Shown here: positions 1-8,631 of the stretch, piece by piece
Position numbering within the stretch: the stretch's first letter is position 1
How the letters are laid out: each line of letters opens with the position of its first letter
DNA from: Candidatus Woesearchaeota archaeon
GTDB taxonomy: Archaea; Nanobdellota; Nanobdellia; Woesearchaeales; UBA11576
DNA: 64,000 nt
Direction: 5' to 3'
Assembly: GCA_018668595.1 (NCBI GenBank)
Contig: JABJCP010000035.1
Span: 124,001 to 188,000, forward strand
Position numbers and translations under genes: made by a program
Notes under the pieces: generated by a model
What the model was told of the DNA's origin: nothing
Seen by the model: the letters and a program-made list of their open reading frames with translations, nothing else
Database searches by the model: none

Positions 1-1
1 A

Positions 2-346
2 AATAATAAATTTACAAATCCGCGTCATAGATTTAGTGTTGGTTATCAAGTTAATTCTATTTTCTTATTTAATAAATATCCTAAAAATAAAATTAAGTTT
101 GATAAATGTATGGATGTTGGTATTAGTCCAAAGATAAAAGATTTAGTAATTCATTATGGGAATGCTAAGGGTTCAAGACAAACTCAAGTTGAAATCAAAA
201 ATTTGGAAATAAAAAACCTTGTCCACAACCAAGATGCAAGGAATCAATACAATGAAATTATTCAAATTGCAAACACAATGAAAAATAATTCGCTTGAAGA
301 AATTGAAAATAAAATTAAAAAAATTAAGGAGTTATATAACAATTAA
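2..346 (+). CDS. C-terminal part of a ninth solenoid-array paralog (5' truncated by window edge)
   Basis: The reading frame is open from base 2 to the TAA at 344-346, so the start lies outside the window. The 114 visible residues end in a charged helical tail (NSLEEIENKIKKIKELY) like the tails of the following array members, and the next member starts one base after the stop. Membership is inferred from position, strand, base composition and tail. The diagnostic N-terminal peptide and the 24-residue repeats are not visible, so it could be an unrelated gene of the same operon. Confidence 0.6.
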   Translation, partial: NNKFTNPRHRFSVGYQVNSIFLFNKYPKNKIKFDKCMDVGISPKIKDLVIHYGNAKGSRQTQVEIKNLEIKNLVHNQDARNQYNEIIQIANTMKNNSLEEIENKIKKIKELYNN

Positions 347-347
347 A

Positions 348-1502
348 ATGACACAAACAAACTTATCACTAAAAAAACTGCAAGGTATTAAACCTAAAGG
401 AGTAAAGCAAGCAGATAAAACTATTCAGAAACGGATTGTTTTGTTATGTTCTGAAATGGTTGATAAATATTCTAATAATCCTGAATTAGGATCTGTTCAG
501 TCAGACATGTATGTAGCTGTTGAAAAATCATTGAGGGATTTGGATTTTGGAGAAAAAGAATTAACTCAATATATTCATTCAAGATTTATTAGAAATGAGA
601 CTGAAAACAATGAACTTTATTCAGGAATTTTCTCAGGTTGCCTTTTAGAACTTCTTTGCAGGCGTGCAGATGTAAGAAGAGAAAAGTTTAATTTTTACAT
701 TGATGGTAAAGGTAAAGAATATAATAAGATTTTTTTCCAAGCTAACTTGGTGCATGAGTTAACTGTAGAAAATTTTAAGGGAGACTATTTATGCGGAGTA
801 ATTGGAGGGCAGGGTGGTCGAGCAGATGCGATTAATATTGTTAACTGTGAAGGTTATGGTCCTGGCGCTCAAGTTGCTCAGCATGGTGGAATTTTAAAGT
901 CGTTGAATATTATTAATCATTCTGGTGGTGGTTGTGCTATTGCTGCAGGAGCTCAAACTAAATTAATTGAGGAAATAAATATATTAAATTCCCAAGGATC
1001 TTGGAATGGTGCTCAAATTGGTATGCAGGGAGGCACAGTTAAGCGAGTTAGAATTTTAAATAATAAGGGAGATAGGTGTGCTGCTTACTTAGGTGATTAT
1101 GGTGGTTGTATTGATTCTTTGATTGTTATTAATAGTGAAGGAGATAAACTTGCAGATACGCACGATACATCACTTAATTTGGCGTATTTAGACTATGCTC
1201 TTTTTCATAACATTTCTGGAAAAGATCTCTTAAATCATTTCCAAACAGGAGATTTAATTCAAGGTCAAAACGCAAAAGAATGTTATGATTTTATTAGTAA
1301 CTATATTCTTAAAAAAGCAGATAATCGTTTTGGAATACAACATAAATTAGATTTAAACCAAACTTTAGATTCATTCAGACACAAATCTTATGATGAAATA
1401 AAAAATATTTTCACTGAATTGAATTATGCACTAATGAATTATGAAGCATACGAACTAAGTGTAAGACTAAAAAAGCGAAAAAAACTAGAAGAATTAAAAT
1501 GA
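348..1502 (+). CDS. Array paralog 1: leader peptide + helical domain + 24-residue solenoid, 384 aa
   Basis: Function unknown. Residues 1-20 carry the array leader (NLSLKKLQGIKPKGVK). Residues 21-115 look helical and contain YSGIFSGCLLELL, followed by FYIDGKGK near 117. From about 142 to 265 a regular repeat appears: N-x-x-G motifs at residues 142, 166, 190, 214, 238 and 262, exactly 24 apart, each followed by an Ala/Gly-rich stretch, GG and an Ile/Leu/Val strand. That pattern fits a parallel beta-helix with 24 residues per coil (inference). The frame extends upstream to 294, but the ATG at 348 is chosen because the leader begins there in every paralog and the previous gene ends at 346. No signal peptide or membrane segment. 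Closest sibling by eye is the gene at 3715. Its stop overlaps the next ATG (ATGA). Confidence 0.9.
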   Translation: MTQTNLSLKKLQGIKPKGVKQADKTIQKRIVLLCSEMVDKYSNNPELGSVQSDMYVAVEKSLRDLDFGEKELTQYIHSRFIRNETENNELYSGIFSGCLLELLCRRADVRREKFNFYIDGKGKEYNKIFFQANLVHELTVENFKGDYLCGVIGGQGGRADAINIVNCEGYGPGAQVAQHGGILKSLNIINHSGGGCAIAAGAQTKLIEEINILNSQGSWNGAQIGMQGGTVKRVRILNNKGDRCAAYLGDYGGCIDSLIVINSEGDKLADTHDTSLNLAYLDYALFHNISGKDLLNHFQTGDLIQGQNAKECYDFISNYILKKADNRFGIQHKLDLNQTLDSFRHKSYDEIKNIFTELNYALMNYEAYELSVRLKKRKKLEELK

Positions 1503-2524
1503 AACAAACACAAACAAATCAAACAAATACAAACCAAACTAATTTAGCACTCAAAAAACTGAAAGGTATTAAGCCTAAAGGAGTTAAAACTAATCAGAGT
1601 TCTAAATTAAAAAAATTAATTGATTTATGCGATTCTTCAATCGAAAAGTATTATTCTAGTTCTTCAAATAAATCTATGAGGAATTTTGTGGGTGCAGATT
1701 TAACTAAGGAATACACTTTAATCGGCAGAGAAATAGAACAGTCCAAAATAGAATTTAATGAGAATGAATTAATTGATTTTATTTTTTCTAAAGCTAATTC
1801 TGATTTAGATGACAGGTGTAGTAAGTTATTAGGAACATTCACTAGTTGTCTTCTTCATTTGTTAACAGCTCGAAATAATTATAAGCAGATTCATACTCGT
1901 GTTTATATTGATGGAGATGGTAGTTCTTTTGATTATTTATTTTATGGTGCAAGAAATGTAGATAGGTTAATTATTGATAACTTTGTTGGGAAAAATATAG
2001 CCTGTAATGTGGGTTATATGGATGGTTCTGCTAATGTTTTAGTTGGTAGGAATATTAAATCAATTTCTGCGCTTAGTGCTTTTGGACAAAATGGAAACGG
2101 AGGTTTACTAGTTGGTTGTAATATTAAAGGGCAGTCACCATTGAGTTTTGCAGGAAGTTTTTTTGGTAATGCGGGGATGATTGTTGCAAAAGAGGTTATT
2201 GGTTCTCTTGCTTTAGTTACTGATGAAACTCATTTTAGAAGAACTTATGATTTATTAACAATTGAAAAAGATCAAAACAGAGACTTTACCATTTACGAAA
2301 TTGATATAAGAAATAATAAAACATCCCGGGATAAATTTCAAAGATTTGCAAATATTTCTTCAAAAAAATTGTGCGAGAATTGTGGTTGTGATTCTAAGTT
2401 AATTAATTACTATCAAAACATATTTGAATTAACAGATCATCTTCCAGATCTTGATAAAAAAGAATTAATAGATACTGTAAATAAAATTTATGAAAATTAC
2501 ATAAAAATAAAAAATATAAAATAA
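1499..2524 (+). CDS. Array paralog 2: leader + short solenoid + Cys cluster, 341 aa
   Basis: Overlaps the previous gene by 4 bases (ATGA), implying coupled translation. The leader is preceded here by a low-complexity QTN-rich stretch (residues 3-15), so NLALKKLKGIKPKGVK sits at 15-30. The helical part contains LLGTFTSCLLHLLT (110-123) and VYIDGDGSSFDYLFYGA (135-151). The solenoid is shorter than in its siblings, about 161-240, with NFVG, NIKS, NIKG and VIG turns. Unlike the others, the C-terminal tail has LCENCGCD (near residue 285), a compact Cys cluster that could bind metal or form disulfides. It ends in a Lys/Ile-rich helix. Unknown function; family membership is certain from the leader and body motifs. 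Confidence 0.9.
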   Translation: MKQTQTNQTNTNQTNLALKKLKGIKPKGVKTNQSSKLKKLIDLCDSSIEKYYSSSSNKSMRNFVGADLTKEYTLIGREIEQSKIEFNENELIDFIFSKANSDLDDRCSKLLGTFTSCLLHLLTARNNYKQIHTRVYIDGDGSSFDYLFYGARNVDRLIIDNFVGKNIACNVGYMDGSANVLVGRNIKSISALSAFGQNGNGGLLVGCNIKGQSPLSFAGSFFGNAGMIVAKEVIGSLALVTDETHFRRTYDLLTIEKDQNRDFTIYEIDIRNNKTSRDKFQRFANISSKKLCENCGCDSKLINYYQNIFELTDHLPDLDKKELIDTVNKIYENYIKIKNIK

Positions 2525-2533
2525 AAAAAGAAA

Positions 2534-3664
2534 ATGAATCAAACTAACTTAGCACTTAAAAAACTGCAAGGTATCAAACCTAAAGGAGTTAAGACTAAAG
2601 ACCTGTCTAAACTTGATAATCTTTTATTCGATTATAGAGATTTTGTAGATCATTGTGACTCTGTTGGAATGCGCAATCAAGTTAAGATGATGCATTTAGG
2701 AACAACTCATTATCCTCAAAGAAAAGATTTTTTTGTAAAGCATGATATTGTCAAAGAAGACACCGAAAATTTTATTAAATTAGTGTCTGATTTGGATCTT
2801 GACGATGCCGAAGCTTTTTACACGGGATTGTATTCTGGTCTTTTACTAAGTCATTTAACTGAGCTTGAAAGAAAGAAAGGAAGTTCTGCTAAAATTTATT
2901 TTAATGGACATGGAAGAAAGTTTGATTATTTATTTGCTCGCGCTCCTCATGTTGATAAGTTGATTGTTGACAATTTTTGTGGAAATAATATTCTTTTACT
3001 TGCAGGAAATACTAAATCTTCTACAGATTATGTTCTTGTAAATAATTTATCAGGATCAAATAATTTGGGAGTTGTAGATTTTGGAAATATTGATTTACTT
3101 ATTGCAACAAACTGTAAAGGTGATGAACTTGCAGCAGATGCAATACCTATGTCGTCTAAAGTTGGAATGTTAATTGCAGATAATATTGAGGGTAATTTTG
3201 CACTTAGTAGTGTTGGATTTGGAGGGGGGGCTTGCGGTATTGCTATTGTAAATAACATAAGAGGTAATGGCACTCTTGGAGATTTCGGGGCTAGTGGAGG
3301 ACTTTCAAATCTTGTTTATGCACAAAATATAGTTGGTTCACACATTTTGTATGAGTCAAAAGGAAGTCCTATTTCTGAAGCATTTGATTATCCATTAAAT
3401 TTAGTGCTTTGTAAAAATATTGCAGGAAGCTTTGCAGAAAAAAGACGTAGAATAGACAAATTGGTGGAGTTTGAAAAAGATCCAATTCAGTTTGACGAAA
3501 TCACTAAAAAATATAGAATAAATGAAGTTCTCAACCAAATTAATTCAATCAAAACAGTTGATGAGTCAACATTTGATATCTTGGACAAAATTCAAAGAGT
3601 ATATTTAGAATTAAAACCTAACTTAAAATACTTAGAAAACAAGAAACGTTATGGAGAAGAATAG
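2534..3664 (+). CDS. Array paralog 3, 376 aa (sister of the gene at 4878)
   Basis: Starts 9 bases after the previous stop with no Shine-Dalgarno, only an A-rich tract. The leader NLALKKLQGIKPKGVK is at 4-19. The helical domain reads RDFVDHCDS ... TGLYSGLLLSHLTELERKKG, then FNGHGRKFDYLFARAPHVDKLIVDNF leads into about five or six coils with NxxG turns (DNFCG, NNLSG, TNCKG, DNIEG, NNIRG, QNIVG). The tail contains IKTVDESTFDILD, almost identical to the gene at 4878, so these two are recent duplicates, while 348 and 3715 form another pair. Alternating pairs suggest block duplication (inference). Function unknown. Confidence 0.9.
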   Translation: MNQTNLALKKLQGIKPKGVKTKDLSKLDNLLFDYRDFVDHCDSVGMRNQVKMMHLGTTHYPQRKDFFVKHDIVKEDTENFIKLVSDLDLDDAEAFYTGLYSGLLLSHLTELERKKGSSAKIYFNGHGRKFDYLFARAPHVDKLIVDNFCGNNILLLAGNTKSSTDYVLVNNLSGSNNLGVVDFGNIDLLIATNCKGDELAADAIPMSSKVGMLIADNIEGNFALSSVGFGGGACGIAIVNNIRGNGTLGDFGASGGLSNLVYAQNIVGSHILYESKGSPISEAFDYPLNLVLCKNIAGSFAEKRRRIDKLVEFEKDPIQFDEITKKYRINEVLNQINSIKTVDESTFDILDKIQRVYLELKPNLKYLENKKRYGEE

Positions 3665-3714
3665 TATGATAATAATCATAATAATCTTAATTAACTAAAC
3701 AACCTAAAAATAAA

Positions 3715-4860
3715 ATGACACAACAAACAAACTTAGCACTTAAAAAATTGCAAGGCATCACGCCTAAAGGGATTAAAGCAAATCAAGATAGCTTAGCTTC
3801 AAAAAGATTAATAGATTTAGGTTCAAAAGAAGTTAAAAAATATTCTAGTTTTGTAGATGTAGGTGTTTTTCAAAGAGCTATGTATCGAGATGTCGAAAAA
3901 GAATTAAGAGATTTTGAATTTGGAAAAGAAGAATTAGATCAGTTTATTAGATGTGGTATTATTAATTCTTTTGAGGGTAATGAATCTAAAGTGTTTGGAA
4001 CTTATTCTGGTTGTTTGTTAGAACTTCTTTGTAAACGAGCAGATTTAAGAGGAGATCGATTTAATTTTTACATTGATGGTGAAAATAATAAATTTGATTA
4101 TCTTTTTTTTGAAGCAAATGTAGTTCATGATTTAATTATTGAAAATTTTACTGGACATAATTTGTGTAGTGAAATTGCTTCAGGAGAAGGTAGAGCAGGT
4201 AATATTTCTATTGTTAATTGTGCGGGAGACAATGCAGGTGCTACAATCGCAAGACATAAAGGAGTTGTAAATTCAATTAATATAATAAATCATAAAGGAG
4301 AGTGTATATTATTTAATGCAGGAATTATTTGTGATATGATTAATAAAATTAATATTTTTAATTCTAGTGGTTATTTGATGGGTGATAGACTGGGTTCTAC
4401 AAAAGGAAATATTAAAAGAATAAGATTTGTAAATAATGAGGGAGACGCGTCTTTACATCATTTAGGGTATTTTACAGAAAGTATTAATTCAGTTTGTTTG
4501 ATACAAAATAAAGGAAAATTTAGTTTTGGCGCAAGTGGTTCAAATTCAAAATATGATGTAAATTCTATGCTTGTTCATAACTGTGATGTTGAATTCAAAA
4601 AGAACTTCAAACCAAAGAAGTTAATAACAGATGTTTTTGCAGAGAATGATTATAATTATTTATGTAATCAATTCAAATTTTTTATGTTAAGAGATTATGT
4701 TATAGAATCAAGAAAAGAGCAAGTTGATTTGATCCAGTATGTAGATTCATTTAAAGATAAATCTTACAAAGAAATTGAACCTTATTTTAATTGTATGCGT
4801 AATGCTTTTTCAAGTTTAGAAAAATTAATTAATGAAAGACCAAAACAGATATGGGAATAG
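3715..4860 (+). CDS. Array paralog 4, 381 aa (sister of the gene at 348)
   Basis: Begins 50 bases after the previous gene. The leader has two substitutions (NLALKKLQGITPKGIK). The body follows the 348 gene closely: MYRDVEKELRDFEFGKEELDQFI, YSGCLLELLCKRADLRGDRFNFYIDG, then NFTG, NCAG, NHKG, NSSG, NNEG and QNKG turns about 24 residues apart. The latter half of the solenoid is less Gly-rich and less regular than in its sister, suggesting relaxed sequence constraint with the fold kept. The C-terminal tail is helical (FKDKSYKEIEPYF). No signal sequence. Unknown function. Confidence 0.9.
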   Translation: MTQQTNLALKKLQGITPKGIKANQDSLASKRLIDLGSKEVKKYSSFVDVGVFQRAMYRDVEKELRDFEFGKEELDQFIRCGIINSFEGNESKVFGTYSGCLLELLCKRADLRGDRFNFYIDGENNKFDYLFFEANVVHDLIIENFTGHNLCSEIASGEGRAGNISIVNCAGDNAGATIARHKGVVNSINIINHKGECILFNAGIICDMINKINIFNSSGYLMGDRLGSTKGNIKRIRFVNNEGDASLHHLGYFTESINSVCLIQNKGKFSFGASGSNSKYDVNSMLVHNCDVEFKKNFKPKKLITDVFAENDYNYLCNQFKFFMLRDYVIESRKEQVDLIQYVDSFKDKSYKEIEPYFNCMRNAFSSLEKLINERPKQIWE

Positions 4861-4877
4861 AAAATAAATTAAATAAA

Positions 4878-6023
4878 ATGACACAACAAACAAACTTATC
4901 ATTAAAAAAACTAAAAGGCATCAAGCCTAAATGCGTTAAGACTAAATCTGAATCTAGATTGTCTAAACTTGTAGTAGATTGTAGAGATTTTGTTGGCGAG
5001 TGTAATAGCAAAGAATTAATTCATACTATGGAGTGGATTAGAACTAATCTTGATCGCCATCCAAAAAGAAAAGAATTATTCAAAAAATTAAATATAACCC
5101 AACCAGACCTCGAAAATTTTATTGATATAATGTCTGATTTGATGCTAGACTGCGAAGAGTCTAATTATACAGGTATTTATTCTGGGTTTTTACTTGATTA
5201 TCTTAGTGAACAAGAAAGAAAAAAAGGTCAACCATCTAAATTCTTATTCAATGGAACTGGCAGATCATTTAATTATCTATTTGCTAACTCAAAAAAAATA
5301 GATAGACTTATTTTAAATAATTTTAAAGGAGATAATGTTCTTTATTTAGCAGGTAGAGATTTAGAAAATCCAGCTAATTATATTTATGTTAATAATTTAG
5401 TTGGTAATCAGAATATTGTTTCATCAGGTTCTACGTTTATTGATTTACTTGTTGGAACTAATTGTTCAGGAGAGGGTTTTATGCGTGGTGCAGGAAATTT
5501 AATGGGAAGAATTGGTTTACTAGTTGCAGATAATATTAAAGGTAATTTAGCTCTTGCAAGTGTTGGTGGGAGAGGGGGTAATTGTGCATTTACTATTGCT
5601 ACTAATATTGAAGGCGAATCAACTCTTGCTGATTTTTGTGGTAATTTAGGAGATTCTAATTTTCTTTACATGGAAAATATTGAAGGACCGGATATTTTAA
5701 GAAAAGATGAAATAGAACGCACATTTCCAGGACTTAACAAACCATTAGATTTAGTTGCTTGTAAAAATGTTAAATTTGGATCGAATGAATATAGATTAGA
5801 TATAAATAATTTAGTAGAATACAAAAAACAAAAACAAAAATTCAATGAATTAAAAAACAAATACAGAGTTGAGGAAATATTAACTAAAGTCAGATCTATT
5901 AAAACACCAGACGAGTCAACCTTTGATATTCTCGACGATCTCAACAACATTTATGTTAATATGTATGAACAAATTCCAGAATCAAAAAAGAAAAAACAAA
6001 AAATAATAAATAATAAAAAATGA
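4878..6023 (+). CDS. Array paralog 5, 381 aa
   Basis: The frame opens at an ATG at 4851, but the ATG at 4878 is preferred because MTQQTNLSLKKLKGIKPK then aligns with the family leader; here the second-to-last leader Gly is Cys (PKCVK). The middle contains TGIYSGFLLDYLSEQERKKGQ and FNGTGRSFNYLFANSKKIDRLI, then turns NFKG, NNLVG, TNCSG, DNIKG, TNIEG and ENIEG. The tail IKTPDESTFDILDDL matches the 2534 gene. The stop overlaps the next start by four bases. A helical C-terminus rich in Lys ends the protein. Unknown function. Confidence 0.9.
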   Translation: MTQQTNLSLKKLKGIKPKCVKTKSESRLSKLVVDCRDFVGECNSKELIHTMEWIRTNLDRHPKRKELFKKLNITQPDLENFIDIMSDLMLDCEESNYTGIYSGFLLDYLSEQERKKGQPSKFLFNGTGRSFNYLFANSKKIDRLILNNFKGDNVLYLAGRDLENPANYIYVNNLVGNQNIVSSGSTFIDLLVGTNCSGEGFMRGAGNLMGRIGLLVADNIKGNLALASVGGRGGNCAFTIATNIEGESTLADFCGNLGDSNFLYMENIEGPDILRKDEIERTFPGLNKPLDLVACKNVKFGSNEYRLDINNLVEYKKQKQKFNELKNKYRVEEILTKVRSIKTPDESTFDILDDLNNIYVNMYEQIPESKKKKQKIINNKK

Positions 6024-7303
6024 ACCAAGCATTAGCACTTAAAAAACTGAAGGGAATTAAACCCAAAGGAGTTAAAGTTAGAGATCAAACTAAATTTGAA
6101 CAGTTATTTAATTTAGCTAAGATTGTTATGAGTGGGTTTAATCAAGTTAAGCCAAATAAGTTCCTAGATATAACGTTTAAACAAAATTTTGATGTTGTGT
6201 ATGATCAAGTTAAATCAGTTTCTGATTTTTCCAAAAATGATCTTGAAACTTTTGTTTTATCTTTATCAGGTGATATTGAGGATCATAGTGAAAATACATT
6301 TAGTGATATTTATTTTGATGATAACAAAAAATATGTTTTAGGTTTATTCACTGGAGCTCTTCTAACTGTTTTAACAAAGAGAAACATTAAACAAAACAAA
6401 AAAACAATTATTAATATCGACGGAAATAATCAACGGTTTGATTATTTATTTGCAGGTGCAAGGCAAGTCGATCAATTAGTTTTAAAAAATTTTAAAGGAG
6501 AGGGCATAGGGCAGCATTTAGCAGCTTTTGATGGCTGTGCAAATTTAGTTAAGTTTAGTAATTTAAAAGGAAATAGTATTTTATTTAGGTCTGCATATGG
6601 AGGTAATATGGATATTCTTCATGTAGAAGAAATCAAAGGAGATACTTGTATTTATGGTGTTGCTTCAAATAAAGGCAGTGCTAATTTAGTTATTGCAAAA
6701 AATATTGAAGGTTCTTTGGTTGGTGCTCATTTAGCAAATGATGGAGGTAAAGTTAAATTACTTTTAATTGAGGATGTATTAGGTGATGAAATTTTAGGGG
6801 GATTGTATAGTCAATATTTAGATAAAACCTTTATTGATTTAGTAATTTCTCGCCGTGTTGGAAAGAAAATATTGGAAGATTCTCATCCATTTAAAGGATT
6901 GACATACAAACTAGCGTCTGATTTATTATATTTTGAAGATTCTGATCCTACTGAAATTGAAAATATGAAATGGGCAAGATTCTTTCACGCTTCAACTAGA
7001 TCTTGTGATTTTATAATTAGTACTGCTTGTAATAATGCAAGTTTAGATCTTGATTTTTTTGGTTTTTTGGAAAATAATAATTTAAATATTTACTCTTCTA
7101 AATTTGGTAGAGGAGATCTTATTGAGGAGTATTATGGATATTTTTATGGTAAATCGAGTGATATGTCTAGGTTTAAAAGTAAATTAAAGCAAAAAAATAT
7201 TCCTGAATTATTAAGTGTAATTAACACCATTAAAGGTAATGATTATGAATTTTTGCTAAACCAAGCCAATAAAATAAAACAAATAGTGAAATACAATAAA
7301 TAA
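6020..7303 (+). CDS. Array paralog 6, longest member, 427 aa
   Basis: Starts within the previous stop codon (ATGA). It has the shortest leader lead-in: MNQALALKKLKGIKPKGVK. After the helical region (VLGLFTGALLTVLTKRN) and INIDGNNQRFDYLFAGARQVDQLVL come clean coils with turns NFKGEG, NLKGNS, EIKGDT, NIEGSL and DVLGDE, 23-24 residues apart, each with a GG or DG ten residues later. It is longer than its siblings because of an extra Phe/Tyr-rich segment after the solenoid (around 310-390) containing FGFLENNNLNIY. That insertion is not seen in other members. Unknown function. Confidence 0.9.
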   Translation: MNQALALKKLKGIKPKGVKVRDQTKFEQLFNLAKIVMSGFNQVKPNKFLDITFKQNFDVVYDQVKSVSDFSKNDLETFVLSLSGDIEDHSENTFSDIYFDDNKKYVLGLFTGALLTVLTKRNIKQNKKTIINIDGNNQRFDYLFAGARQVDQLVLKNFKGEGIGQHLAAFDGCANLVKFSNLKGNSILFRSAYGGNMDILHVEEIKGDTCIYGVASNKGSANLVIAKNIEGSLVGAHLANDGGKVKLLLIEDVLGDEILGGLYSQYLDKTFIDLVISRRVGKKILEDSHPFKGLTYKLASDLLYFEDSDPTEIENMKWARFFHASTRSCDFIISTACNNASLDLDFFGFLENNNLNIYSSKFGRGDLIEEYYGYFYGKSSDMSRFKSKLKQKNIPELLSVINTIKGNDYEFLLNQANKIKQIVKYNK

Positions 7304-7365
7304 ACAAACAATAAACAGCAAAAAATAAAAAATGATCAAAAGAAACAAAAAATAATAAATAAAAA

Positions 7366-8616
7366 ATGATCCAAGCTCAAACAAATCAAACAAATACTAA
7401 TCTTTCATTAAAAAAGTTGAAAGGTATTAAACCAGTAGGAGTTAAAGTTAAACCAGAAGACAAAGGTAAAGCTTCTCAGTTAATTAGCATGTTTGATTTA
7501 ATGTTAGAAAAATACGAGTTTCGTCTTGTTGAAGATTATCACAACAAAGATTTCGAAGTTAAGAAAAATATATATGATGAATTAAAAAATGATTTTTTCC
7601 AAGATTTTGATTTTTCTGATTCTGTCTTGCAAGAATTTATTCTGAGAGTTGATTCAGAAAATTTATCTCGACGAGGTGAACGAATTTTAGGTTCTTACTC
7701 TGGTTGTCTTTTGGAATTTTTAACTGAAAAAAACAAACTTACTGGCAAAAGAACAAGAGTTTACATTAACGGAATTGGTAAAAAATTCAATTATTTATTT
7801 TGGCGCGCTAAACACATTGATGAATTAATCGTGGATAATTTTGAAGGGAGAGATATTTGTGCTAGAATTGCTGAGTATGATGGTTCTGCTAATGCAGTTA
7901 TTGTTTGTAATTCTATTGGTGGAAACATATTAGATTACGTCGGGCATGGGCGCGCTAAGGTAGGGCTTGTCGCGTCAATTAATAATATTGTTAAAGGCAG
8001 TGATTGTGGTGGTGTTGGTTCTGATGGCAGCCAAACTGGTTTAATTGCGTTAATTAATAATAAAGGGAACGCAACGTCTGAGACTGCGGGCGCAGGCACA
8101 AGTAATCTTGGTTCTATTCTTTGTCTAAATAGTTCTTACTCAGAAAAAGATCATCCTATTGCTCAAAACGCAGGTATTAGTATTAGTAGATATCAATCAG
8201 CATTTATTCTATTTACTTATCTTAATTCTAGAGGATATCCGTTGGGTTCTAATGGTTATTCTCTTCCAAAAGTTAGACCAACTCTTTTAAGTTATCCTAA
8301 ATTAAGAGGATTTCAAGCTCAAAACAATAAAGATGATAAAGATACATATAAAAAAATAATTAACCTAGGAAATAGTATGAAGTCAAAAACTGGTTTAGAG
8401 ATTAAAGAAATTTTAAAAGAGCTACTAAAAATATACAATCCATTATTTCAAAAAAGTGCGCTCACATTCAAAAATTCTTGTTATGAAAAAGTAGGCGATT
8501 CATATTTATTTGAGAAAAAAAAAGATTGTCAAGTTATTCCCTCACCAGAACAAGTCAACGATGTAATTAATCATTACAACAAAATGCAGGAATTATTCAC
8601 TGAACCTAATCAATAA
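7366..8616 (+). CDS. Array paralog 7, 416 aa
   Basis: A 62-base A-rich gap precedes it. As in the 1499 gene, a short QTN-rich stretch comes before the leader (NLSLKKLKGIKPVGVK). The body has SYSGCLLEFLTEKNKLTGKRTRVYINGIGKKFNYLFWRAKHIDELIVDNFEG in order, then coils that become unusually rich in Gly/Ser/Ala (VGHGRAKVGLVAS, GVGSDGSQTGLIALINNKG, SETAGAGTSNLGSILCLN). Around 8221-8460 the pattern stops and a Pro/Tyr-containing segment and a charged tail follow. Local GC is slightly higher in the Gly-rich coils. Unknown function. Confidence 0.9.
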   Translation: MIQAQTNQTNTNLSLKKLKGIKPVGVKVKPEDKGKASQLISMFDLMLEKYEFRLVEDYHNKDFEVKKNIYDELKNDFFQDFDFSDSVLQEFILRVDSENLSRRGERILGSYSGCLLEFLTEKNKLTGKRTRVYINGIGKKFNYLFWRAKHIDELIVDNFEGRDICARIAEYDGSANAVIVCNSIGGNILDYVGHGRAKVGLVASINNIVKGSDCGGVGSDGSQTGLIALINNKGNATSETAGAGTSNLGSILCLNSSYSEKDHPIAQNAGISISRYQSAFILFTYLNSRGYPLGSNGYSLPKVRPTLLSYPKLRGFQAQNNKDDKDTYKKIINLGNSMKSKTGLEIKEILKELLKIYNPLFQKSALTFKNSCYEKVGDSYLFEKKKDCQVIPSPEQVNDVINHYNKMQELFTEPNQ

Positions 8617-8631
8617 AATTATTATAAAAAA

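Noticed and set aside
390-410. GGAG-like Shine-Dalgarno sequence inside the leader of array genes, as a hidden internal start signal
   Set aside because: It encodes the conserved Lys-Gly-Val of the leader, no start codon follows at a suitable distance, and it is absent in several paralogs (codons for KCVK, VGVK, KGIK).
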